From: Marivita sp.
GTDB taxonomy: Bacteria > Pseudomonadota > Alphaproteobacteria > Rhodobacterales > Rhodobacteraceae
DNA length: 41,519 nt
NCBI RefSeq assembly: GCF_020055635.1
Contig: NZ_JAIPUT010000007.1
Coordinates: forward strand, 84,544-126,062
Direction of reading: 5' to 3'
In this document: positions 16,740 to 24,600 of the stretch, in pieces
How the letters are laid out: each line of letters opens with the position of its first letter
Position numbering within the stretch: the stretch's first letter is position 1
The notes under the pieces: model-generated
Told to the model about the DNA's origin: nothing
What the model saw: only the letters and a program-made list of their open reading frames with translations
The model's database searches: none
Program-made: the position numbers and the translations under genes

Positions 16740-17659
16740 CCTATGCTCTCGCCGTTCATGGCGGTGCCGGAACCATCCTGAAATCCCGGATGACACCCGA
16801 ACTGGAAACCGCCTACCATGCCGGGCTTGCCCGTGCGCTCGAAGCCGGACAGGCTGTGCTGAAGCAGGGCGGGGCCGCTCTGGATGCAGTCACCGAGGCG
16901 GTGTGCGCGCTCGAGGATGAGCCCCTGTTCAACGCAGGACGTGGAGCCGTGTTCACCGCAGAGGGCAAGCAGGAGATGGATGCCGCCATCATGGACGGGG
17001 CCAACCGGCGGGCCGGCGCGGTCGCCGGTCTGTTCGGGCCGCGCAACCCCATCCGCCTCGCTCGCGCGATCATGGAGCGGACCGAGCATGTCATGCTCAT
17101 CGGCGACAACGCCTTGAGGATCGCGCGCGATGCGGGCCTTCCCTTCGAAGAGGCGCCCTATTTCTTCACGCAGGCTCGCTGGGATGCGCTGCAAGAGACA
17201 CTGGAGATGCGCGCAAGAGGCGAGGAAAATGACGACCCCGCCCGCCGTCATGGCACGGTCGGTGCCGTCGCCCGCGACACGCATGGCCACGTGGCGGCAG
17301 CAACCTCGACCGGGGGTATGACCGCCAAGGCGCCCGGTCGCGTCGGGGACACCCCCTGCATCGGTGCCGGATCGTTCGCAGATGATGCAAGTTGCGCCGT
17401 CTCCGGCACCGGCCATGGCGAGATCTTCACCCGGTGGACCGCGGCCGCCGAAATCAGCGCCCGGATGCGGCATCTTGGCGAAACCGTGGAGCAAGCGGCG
17501 GAATTTGTCGTCATGAACGATCTTGCCCCGAATGACGGATCGGGCGGGGTGATCGCGATCGACGCGGCAGGCCGGATCGCGATGCCGTTCAACTGCGAAG
17601 GCATGTACCGTGGGTCGGTCGGAAGTGACCTGCCCCTCAGCACGTTGATTTACCGCTGA
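16736..17659 (+). CDS. Isoaspartyl peptidase/L-asparaginase (Ntn hydrolase, T2 family)
   Basis: 307 residues. VHGGAGTI opens the protein. The autocleavage site HG|TVGAV gives the nucleophile Thr174, followed by ATSTGG and the binding loop GRVGDTPCIGAG. Family enzymes are made as a precursor, cut themselves before the Thr and hydrolyse beta-aspartyl peptides or asparagine. The start overlaps the deacetylase stop (ATGA). As last gene of the operon and opposite a peptide importer with an M32 peptidase, it fits use of beta-linked or aspartyl-amide compounds. Confidence 0.92.
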   Translation: MTYALAVHGGAGTILKSRMTPELETAYHAGLARALEAGQAVLKQGGAALDAVTEAVCALEDEPLFNAGRGAVFTAEGKQEMDAAIMDGANRRAGAVAGLFGPRNPIRLARAIMERTEHVMLIGDNALRIARDAGLPFEEAPYFFTQARWDALQETLEMRARGEENDDPARRHGTVGAVARDTHGHVAAATSTGGMTAKAPGRVGDTPCIGAGSFADDASCAVSGTGHGEIFTRWTAAAEISARMRHLGETVEQAAEFVVMNDLAPNDGSGGVIAIDAAGRIAMPFNCEGMYRGSVGSDLPLSTLIYR

Positions 17660-17686
17660 CTTGGCCTTGGGCCCGCGAACCTGAGC

Positions 17687-18202
17687 ATGGAAAGCACCAT
17701 GATCGAAACCGAGCGTCTGGTGCTGGTGCGGCCCCAGGCAAACCATCTTCCAGCCTATACTGCCTATTGCGCCAGTGATCGGAGCGTGTTCGTGGGTGGG
17801 CCCTTTGACGCCGTGGGCGCCTTCGAGAAATTCGCGATCATGGCGGGGCATTGGACTCTGCGGGGCAACGGACGGCTGGTTCTGATCCACAGGGCCTCCG
17901 GCAACCCGATCGGGCATGTGGGGGCGCTCAGGCTGACCCTGGAAGAGCCACCTGACCTGACATGGGCGTTATGGGACGGGACCTGTGAAGGGCAAGGATA
18001 CGCCTATGAAGCAGCAACAGCCTATCTGCGCCATGCGCTCCGGGATCCGGGTTTCGACCGCATGTTGATCCGGATCGCTGAACACAATCGGCGGTCACAT
18101 AGATTGGCGGAACGGCTGGGGGCCCGGCGGGATCCCTCTGCACCTGCGCCAAGCTGGGCACCTGACATGGTGACATACGACCTTCGCTTGCCTGCGAATT
18201 GA
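17687..18202 (+). CDS. GNAT-family N-acetyltransferase (RimJ/RimL-like)
   Basis: 171 residues. The N-terminal IETERLVLVRPQ strand is typical of the RimJ/RimL-like branch, and the acetyl-CoA region appears as CEGQGYAYEAATAYLRHAL with NRRSHRLAERLGA in the last helix pair. The ATG at 17687 is used here, but the in-frame ATG at 17699 has the better ribosome site (GGAAAG), giving 167 residues. It lies 27 nt after the isoaspartyl peptidase gene and may be cotranscribed. The acceptor is unknown. Confidence 0.85.
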   Translation: MESTMIETERLVLVRPQANHLPAYTAYCASDRSVFVGGPFDAVGAFEKFAIMAGHWTLRGNGRLVLIHRASGNPIGHVGALRLTLEEPPDLTWALWDGTCEGQGYAYEAATAYLRHALRDPGFDRMLIRIAEHNRRSHRLAERLGARRDPSAPAPSWAPDMVTYDLRLPAN

Positions 18203-18208
18203 GATCGT

Positions 18209-18234
18209 CGCCCTGGTGAGCTTGAGACCAGGCG
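18209..18234 (+). terminator. Hairpin after the GNAT gene
   Basis: CGCCCTGGT and ACCAGGCG form an 8-bp stem with one bulged C and a 9-nt loop, 6 nt past the GNAT stop codon. It has no U tract, so the terminator call is tentative. Confidence 0.35.
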
Positions 18235-18274
18235 GTGGTCGCGCCGACAAGTTTCCGTGAGCTTGCGGAACTGC

Positions 18275-18300
18275 GGAAACAATGCCTCTTCCCCGACGTT
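18275..18300 (+). promoter_or_regulatory. Near-consensus EcfG (general stress) promoter of the P460 gene
   Basis: GGAAA (18275-18279), 17-nt spacer, CGTT (18297-18300), against the established alphaproteobacterial EcfG consensus GGAAC-N16/17-CGTT: one mismatch. It lies 29 nt before the ATG at 18330, leaving room for the ribosome site AGAGGAGG. Confidence 0.55.
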
Positions 18301-18329
18301 AACCGCGCATATCAGAGGAGGTATTCAAA

Positions 18330-18872
18330 ATGAAACGAACACTGATCGGCGGCGCAATTGCCGTGATGGCAAGCGCCGCACTCGCCCAGCAAATGGCGGG
18401 AACCGAGGCCGACCAAACCTATGCGGCGCAACTCTGGGAGATGATGGTCGAGGCGGATCTGGCTGGAGAAAACCGCATCCACGCCTACCCGTACGCGGGG
18501 ACCGACCCTCATGGAATGATGCTGGAGACCTTTTATTCCGAGGCCACCGTGGACGGGCATACCGGTGTGCTTGTCGTGAAGAACAATTACGGACCGCAAG
18601 GCGTGACCGCGGACGAGGTCATCGCCAGCCCCGACGCGCATCTTGGCTCGGTCACGATCATGTTCCAGCGCGAAGAGGGATATGACCCGGAGACCAACAA
18701 CTGGTTCTGGGCCAAGTATCTGCCCGATGGCACGCTCGATCAGAACCCAGCCGGAATGGCGCTTGCAGGACTGGTGGGCAAGAATGCCGATGCCGGTTGC
18801 ATTGCCTGCCACCAGGGCGCGGGCGGCGACGATTATCTTTTCACCACCGATGCGGATCTGACGGTGGACTGA
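18330..18872 (+). CDS. Cytochrome P460-family c-type haem protein
   Basis: 180 residues. A signal peptide (LIGGAIAVMASAALAQ) directs it to the periplasm. The single haem-binding motif CIACH is at 157-161 near the C-terminus, as in cytochrome P460 and c'-beta proteins. The stretch MFQREEGYDPETNNWFWAKY is typical of the family. P460 proteins oxidise hydroxylamine or bind NO; the activity of this one cannot be inferred from sequence alone. It has a strong ribosome site (AGAGGAGG) and a near-consensus stress promoter, so nitrosative or general stress is a reasonable setting. Confidence 0.85.
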   Translation: MKRTLIGGAIAVMASAALAQQMAGTEADQTYAAQLWEMMVEADLAGENRIHAYPYAGTDPHGMMLETFYSEATVDGHTGVLVVKNNYGPQGVTADEVIASPDAHLGSVTIMFQREEGYDPETNNWFWAKYLPDGTLDQNPAGMALAGLVGKNADAGCIACHQGAGGDDYLFTTDADLTVD

Positions 18873-19034
18873 AACGTCACGGGGTCGTGTCGGTGGGTGC
18901 CGAACATATCAGTTTCGCACAGCCACCGCGCGCGACCCGAGGCCTCCCTGTGATGTCGGTCGTGTCTCTTGATGGAGACCACACGGAAGATGCGCGCGCG
19001 ATGAGTGCAAAACACAGATCGCACGGGCCACGGC

Positions 19035-19060
19035 GGAACCAGAAGAGATTTGCCGCCGTT
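19035..19060 (+). promoter_or_regulatory. Exact EcfG (general stress) promoter of the DUF2795 cassette
   Basis: GGAAC (19035-19039), 17-nt spacer, CGTT (19057-19060): an exact match to the EcfG consensus, 87 nt upstream of the ATG at 19148. Nothing else in the 275-bp gap competes as a promoter. Confidence 0.7.
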
Positions 19061-19147
19061 CTTGTTGCAAGCCAGCCGGTTCGCAAGACTGCCACCGTAG
19101 AAGGACCGGAGAGGCGCTCTTGAAGACCAGACGGAGACTGCAAGCCC

Positions 19148-20155
19148 ATGACCGACCCGATCGAAACCGGAGAGATACACTTTTTCTACAGGGTCAAGAT
19201 CGACACCGAGGACGTGTCGGGGTCAGGCGATGTGCAGCGCCTTTTCATGGCCTTGGTTCCGGATGAAACAACGCGGGCGCGGCTGTTCATTGTCGGGCGC
19301 AAGAGACTGCCCGACATCATTCCCGGCGAGTCCGACCCGACCGAGCGCAACTGGCTGATGGTGTCGAGCGTTGACAGCCCCGAGACTGTCGGACGTGAAC
19401 TGCACCCAGTCCGGTACGAGACCAAGACACGTGGCGAGCGCGAGGTGCCGCAGGCCGTTCCCGCCGGCTCGGGACGCTACGCGATCGTGTCTCATGACGA
19501 TGCGACGCAGCTTGCCTACAGACTGTCCTCTCCTGGAACACCCGGCGAAGCGCAGGACGCTCTCTGCATCCGGCCGGAAGCGCGCTACATCCTGTCGGTG
19601 CGCAATCCTTCGCTTGACGTCCCGGGTTTCCCGGATGCCGAACCGGATTATCCCGACACACTTGCCGACAAGTTCGCAGACGAGCGCTGGATCGACATCT
19701 CCGACCCCCGCCTTCTGGACTACGAGAAAGCCCAGTTGGTGATGATCGGCGCAAGCGAGGACCTCTCGGCGCTGAATGTCGATCTTGACGGAAAGTCCGA
19801 CCCGTTTTCGACCTTCGGCCTTGATGCCGATGTCTGGCCGGATGCAACCCTGCACAAAGGTGAATTCGTTGCGCCCGAAGACGGCCCCGATGACAAGCCT
19901 GAGCCGGTCGCGCCAGCAGGCGACCGAAGCAAGGGCGGAAGACGTGGTGGTGCCACAGCCGCCGGAACCGACTCTGCCGCTGGTGTCGCGTCCGCGCTCA
20001 AGGGCGTTTCCTTTCCGTCGGGCAGGTCGGGCCTCGTACAGCAGGCCCGCCACAACGACGCCCCGGACGAGGTTCTGGAACTGCTCCAGGACATCCCAGA
20101 TCAGGAATTCGAAACGATGGCCGACGTGACCAAGGCCGTCGGAAAGGTGCGGTGA
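19148..20155 (+). CDS. Uncharacterised protein with C-terminal DUF2795 domain
   Basis: 335 residues, soluble, no signal peptide. Residues 1 to ~230 form an acidic globular domain I cannot assign (IHFFYRVKIDTEDVSGSGDV; LFIVGRKRLPDIIPGE; ARYILSVRNP). A Pro/Gly/Lys linker follows, then a DUF2795 domain in the last 55 residues (LKGVSFPSGRSGLVQQAR, IPDQEFETMADVTKAVG). DUF2795 is a small helical domain of unknown function. First gene of a cassette behind an exact EcfG promoter; the next gene starts 1 nt after its stop and carries two more copies of the domain. Function unknown; a stress-protective role is inferred from the promoter. Confidence 0.85.
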   Translation: MTDPIETGEIHFFYRVKIDTEDVSGSGDVQRLFMALVPDETTRARLFIVGRKRLPDIIPGESDPTERNWLMVSSVDSPETVGRELHPVRYETKTRGEREVPQAVPAGSGRYAIVSHDDATQLAYRLSSPGTPGEAQDALCIRPEARYILSVRNPSLDVPGFPDAEPDYPDTLADKFADERWIDISDPRLLDYEKAQLVMIGASEDLSALNVDLDGKSDPFSTFGLDADVWPDATLHKGEFVAPEDGPDDKPEPVAPAGDRSKGGRRGGATAAGTDSAAGVASALKGVSFPSGRSGLVQQARHNDAPDEVLELLQDIPDQEFETMADVTKAVGKVR

Positions 20156-20156
20156 C

Positions 20157-20690
20157 ATGGCACAGTATCGCTGCGAGCTTTGCGGCGCCGAATTCGACAC
20201 CCGTTCGGAATATCGTCGTCACATGCAGACCTCACATCCGGCGCGCGCGCCCTCCGCTGCCGATCTGGAACACGCGCTGGCAGGGGTCGATTTCCCCGCG
20301 CGGCGGGACGCGCTGACCGAGCACGCACGGTCAAGTGGCGAGAACGAGATCGCGGATATCGTTCAGAACCTGCCGGACCAGTCATATCGGGACGCCGCCG
20401 AGGTCGCGCGCGCTTTCGGCAGCCTGCGCAGCCATGAAGAAAAGCCCGGACATCAACCCAGCGTCCGCGGCGGTGCGGCGGCACTGGAGGCCCCTTCGGC
20501 GGCCCGCTTTGCGAGCCTGTTCAAAGGTCTGCAATTCCCCGCCTCCCGCGCAGACTTGCAGGACCACGCCGAAGCCGAAGCCACCGACGACGAGATGGAC
20601 ACCATTCGCAGACTGCCCGATCGCACCTATGCGGACATGTCGGACGTCGCCAAGTCCTTTGGCGATGTCAGGGAAGAGGATCAAGGCTGA
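20157..20690 (+). CDS. C2H2 zinc-finger protein with two DUF2795 domains
   Basis: 177 residues. A classical C2H2 finger opens the protein: C6-X2-C9-X12-H22-X4-H27 with F13 and Y19 as core aromatics. Two DUF2795 copies follow (about 37-91 and 118-172), aligning throughout with each other and with the tail of the previous protein (L-G-FP-R-L-HA pattern, then LPD-Y, V-FG-R). The two copies are joined by a disordered Gly/Ala/Glu-rich linker. The start lies 1 nt past the upstream stop, so it is coupled. The finger suggests nucleic-acid or protein binding. C2H2 fingers of this eukaryote-like spacing are uncommon in bacteria (Ros/MucR use a different arrangement). Confidence 0.88.
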   Translation: MAQYRCELCGAEFDTRSEYRRHMQTSHPARAPSAADLEHALAGVDFPARRDALTEHARSSGENEIADIVQNLPDQSYRDAAEVARAFGSLRSHEEKPGHQPSVRGGAAALEAPSAARFASLFKGLQFPASRADLQDHAEAEATDDEMDTIRRLPDRTYADMSDVAKSFGDVREEDQG

Positions 20691-20766
20691 ACCTGCCCTC
20701 GAAAACGCCAGGTTCGCAAGATGGCCAAAGGTCGTTTCGAGAGATCAGACACATAGCGGAGTTGGT

Positions 20767-21405
20767 ATGGCTGACAGTGATACGATAATCGACAGGCTGC
20801 TTGACCGGCACGGGCGCACCTATTGCGACGAGCTTGGCATCGACATAGCGAAGAACACGCCAAGCCTGCTGTTCCGCTGGCTTGTCGCGTCGATCCTCTA
20901 TTCCGCACGGATCAATGCGGACAACGCGACCCGGACGGCCTCGGCGCTGACGGATGCCGGGATGACCACGGCCGACAAGATGGCGGCAGCGAGCTGGCAG
21001 GACCGCGTCGACGTGCTGTCAACGAGTGGCTACAAGCGGTTCGATGAAAGCTACAGCCGAAACCTCGGCGACATGGCAGAGACGCTGCGGGACGATTACG
21101 GCGGGGATCTCCGGGAATTGCGCGCGGCGGCCGATCAGGACCCCCGCGAGATGCGGAAACGGCTGAAGGCGTTCAAGGGTCTCGGGGAGGTCGGCATCGA
21201 CATCTTTTTTCGGGAAGTCCAGTTGGCCTGGCCCGAACTTCGGCCTTTCGCCGACAAGAAGGCGTTGAAAGCGGCCAAGAAACTGGGACTGCCAACAACA
21301 GCCGAGGGGCTTGCCGAAAAAGCCGGCGAGGAGGATTTCCCCCGTCTGGTCGCAGCCTTGGTCCGTACCGAACTGGCGAAAGATCACGAGGTCCTGAAAA
21401 GCTGA
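20767..21405 (+). CDS. Endonuclease III-like HhH DNA-glycosylase fold protein
   Basis: 212 residues. It has the helical HhH-GPD fold: LLFRWLVASILYSARI matches the N-terminal helix of endonuclease III-like enzymes, the helix-hairpin-helix is KAFKGLGEVGIDIFFREVQ (135-153), and an Asp at 163 (PFADKKALKAAKKLGL) sits where the catalytic Asp is expected. The catalytic Lys of bifunctional glycosylases (normally in the hairpin, GVGRKTA) is missing, and there is no C-terminal four-cysteine Fe-S motif. It could be a monofunctional glycosylase or a DNA-binding derivative. ATG 20767 has AGCGGAG upstream; the gap to the zinc-finger gene is 76 nt, so cotranscription is likely. Confidence 0.8.
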   Translation: MADSDTIIDRLLDRHGRTYCDELGIDIAKNTPSLLFRWLVASILYSARINADNATRTASALTDAGMTTADKMAAASWQDRVDVLSTSGYKRFDESYSRNLGDMAETLRDDYGGDLRELRAAADQDPREMRKRLKAFKGLGEVGIDIFFREVQLAWPELRPFADKKALKAAKKLGLPTTAEGLAEKAGEEDFPRLVAALVRTELAKDHEVLKS

Positions 21406-21643
21406 CGCAAATAATTTCAGGGTGGATTGCGAGGCAGGTTTCTCCAGCCTCGGGTCATCCGGGCCTGCGCGGCGGGCAGGTGATACACCTGGAACCGCGG
21501 AACGGCCCCTCAGCTTATGCCCATGCCCCCCTCCCCGCGATACAAGGTGCTGTCGACGACACCCGGAGCGATGATTGCGCTCCAATCGGCTTGGATTCAT
21601 GGAACGTGACCGATAGCGTCAAACGAGGAAACGGAGGGCGCAG

Positions 21644-24600
21644 GTGACGAAATCTGAACAGGACAAGAGCGCGGCGGGTGTACCTGTCTGCGCCATCGGT
21701 GCGTCTGCCGGCGGCGTCCAGGCTCTCAAGGAGTTCTTCCGCCACGTTCCGGACGATCTGGGGCTGGCCTATGTCGTGGTCATCCATCTTGCGCCGGATC
21801 ACCCCAGTGCGTTGAGTGACATTCTGGCGACGGTCACGTCCATGAACGTGCTCAAGGTCAAGGACTCGCCAGAGCTGAAGCCGAACTGCGTCTACGTGAT
21901 CGGGCCGGATCGCGAACTGGTGATCGAAGGCAACAACATCGCGTCGCGCCCCTTCGCCGATCCGCGCGGCAAACGCGCACCGATCGACATGTTCTTCCGG
22001 TCGGTCGCCTCGGCCCGTGGGGACGGCCTTGCCGTCATTCTTTCGGGGGCCGGATCGGACGGGGCGCTCGGGGTGCGTGCCATCAAGGAAGGCGGCGGCG
22101 TGGTGCTCGTGCAGGAACCTGCCGACGCGGAGTTCCCGATCATGCCGCGCAACGCGCTGGCGTCCGGGGTGGCCGACATCGTGGCGCCGATTCCGCGCCT
22201 GGTGGAGCGGATGGTGGAAGTCGTCCAAAGCAAGGAGGCCGTCCGCTCGCTGTCGCAGGACACGGCCCACCAGCAATTGCAACGGATCGTCGGCTTTCTG
22301 CACGCCCGCACCGGGCATGATTTTTCCAGCTACAAAAGGGCAAGCGTCATGCGCCGGGTGGCGCGCCGGATGCAGGTGACGCGCTGCGCCAGCCTGTCGA
22401 ACTATTCCGACTACCTGACTGCCAATCCCGAGGAAGCCCAGGAACTGTTCGGCGATCTGCTGATCTCGGTGACCTCTTTCTTCCGCGACCCGGACGCCTA
22501 CGAGGTTCTTGCGCGCGAGGGAATCCCCGCGTTGTTCGACCATGCCGAAGGCGACGGAATCCGCGCGTGGGTCGCCGGCTGCGCCACCGGCGAGGAAGCC
22601 TACAGTCTTGCCATTCTTATTCTCGAAGAAGCCGAGAAGCGCCAGGTCAGGACACCCATACAGATCTTCGCATCGGACCTGGATGAGGGCGCGCTCGCCA
22701 CCGCGCGGGAAGGCCGCTACCCGGCCACCATCGAGGCTGACGTCAGTGAGGAGCGGCTGAAACAGTTCTTCACAAAGGAAGGCTTGCACTACCGCGTCAA
22801 GAACGAGGTGCGGGACATCGTGCTGTTTGCGACGCACAGCGTTCTGAAGGATCCGCCCTTCCTGCGGCTGGACCTTGTGTCCTGTCGTAACCTGCTGATC
22901 TACATGGAGCGTCAGCTTCAGCGCGAGGTCTGTGCGCTGTTCGCATATGGGCTCAAGTCCAACGGGCTCCTGTTTCTCGGGTCCGCAGAAACCACCGATG
23001 CCACGCCCGAACTCTTCATGCCGCTTCACCGGGAAGCCCGCCTGTACCGGGCGCGCGAACTTGCGTCGAAAACCCTTCCGGTGGTTTCGCGGATGCCGCA
23101 AGAGCACAAACCACCGTCAATCGGCGCTCCCGACCAGAAACGGGGCCCCACGGTCGACAGATCCGCCGGGGCGATGCACATCGCGGCACTGGAGCAGGTG
23201 GCACCCCCAAGCATCCTGGTGGACCACAGCCATCATGTCCTGCACCTCTCGCCGCATGCGGGCCGCTTTCTGCTGCCTTCGGCCGGGCCGGTCAGCACCG
23301 ACGTGGTCGACATGATCCGGCCGGAACTGCGGCTGGACCTGCGGTCGGCGGTACGGCGCGCGCTCGATCATGGGCTGCCGACGCTGACGATGCCGATCCC
23401 GGTCGAATTCGACAACGGTCGGCGGCGGGTGATCCTGCAGGTGTCGCCGGTGACACCCGAAGACGGCGTGGCAACCTCGCGGGCGCTCGTGATCCTTCTG
23501 GATGGCGGACCCGTTGCGGAGCGCGAAACCGGCGCGACGGACGGATCGCGGGACGAAACGCAGCGGCTGCGTGACAGCCTCGATGCCGCCGAGACGCGGC
23601 TCAGCGCGTCGCAGGCCGAACACGAAGCGACGATCCAGGATCTTCGGGTGGCGAACGAGGAACTGCTGTCCATAAACGAGGAATACAGATCCACGTCCGA
23701 AGAGCTCGAAACCTCCAAGGAAGAGCTCCAGTCGATGAACGAAGAGCTCCGGACGGTGAACTCGGAGCTGAAAAGCAAGCTCGAAAGCATCGGAGCCGCG
23801 CATAGCGATCTCAAGAACATCGTCGCGGCGACCGATATCGGGACGCTGTTTCTGGACAAGAAACTGCGCATCAGGATGTTCACACCGCGCGTCGCCGAGC
23901 TTTTCAACATCACCGAACTGGATGTGGGCCGGGCGATCACCGATTTCACGCACCGTCTTGATGACGACGGAATCTCGCGGGATGTGGCAGGTGTTCTGCG
24001 CGACCTGATCCCGACCGAACGCGAGGTCCGGACGCAGGACGGTCGCTGGCTGGTCATGCGGCTGCGGCCCTACAGGACGATAGATGAACGCATCGAGGGT
24101 GCCGTGGTCACCTTCATGGACGTGACCGCACAACGCGAGACAAGCGAACGACTTCGCCAGAGCGAAGACCGCCAAAGCTTCCTGCTTCGGCTGTCCGATG
24201 CCTTGCGTCCACTGACCGATCCGGCCGAGATTCAGACCGAAGCCTGCCGTCTTCTGGCCGAGCAACTGGAGGTCGACCGCGCCTATTTTCTGTGCGTGGA
24301 TGAAGAGACCGGCGTCGGGCGGGTTGTTGGCGATCATGCCCGCCTCGGTCTTCCCGCCCTGCCCCGCGGCCATCCGATGGGCGAATTCGATAGGTCGACC
24401 AGTGTCTTCCGATCGGGCGAATGCCTTGTCATGACGGATGCCGAAGAGTCGGACACGGTTCCCAAGCCGGTACGCGATGCCCACGCAAAACTGGGGATCG
24501 TGTCGTGTATCGGCGCGCCGATGGCGCGGGATGACCAGTTGTCCGCTGCCCTCTTCGTCGGGTCCGGTACCCCGCGCACATGGCAGGAACCCGATATGGA

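Noticed and set aside
18953..19123. A 56-codon plus-strand frame upstream of the DUF2795 gene
   Set aside because: It has no ribosome site or recognisable sequence, and the exact EcfG promoter lies inside it.
21541..21585. Short palindromes GGTGCTGTCGACGACACC and GGAGCG/CGCTCC upstream of the fused kinase
   Set aside because: Short GC-rich palindromes are expected by chance here, and neither sits at a clear promoter.
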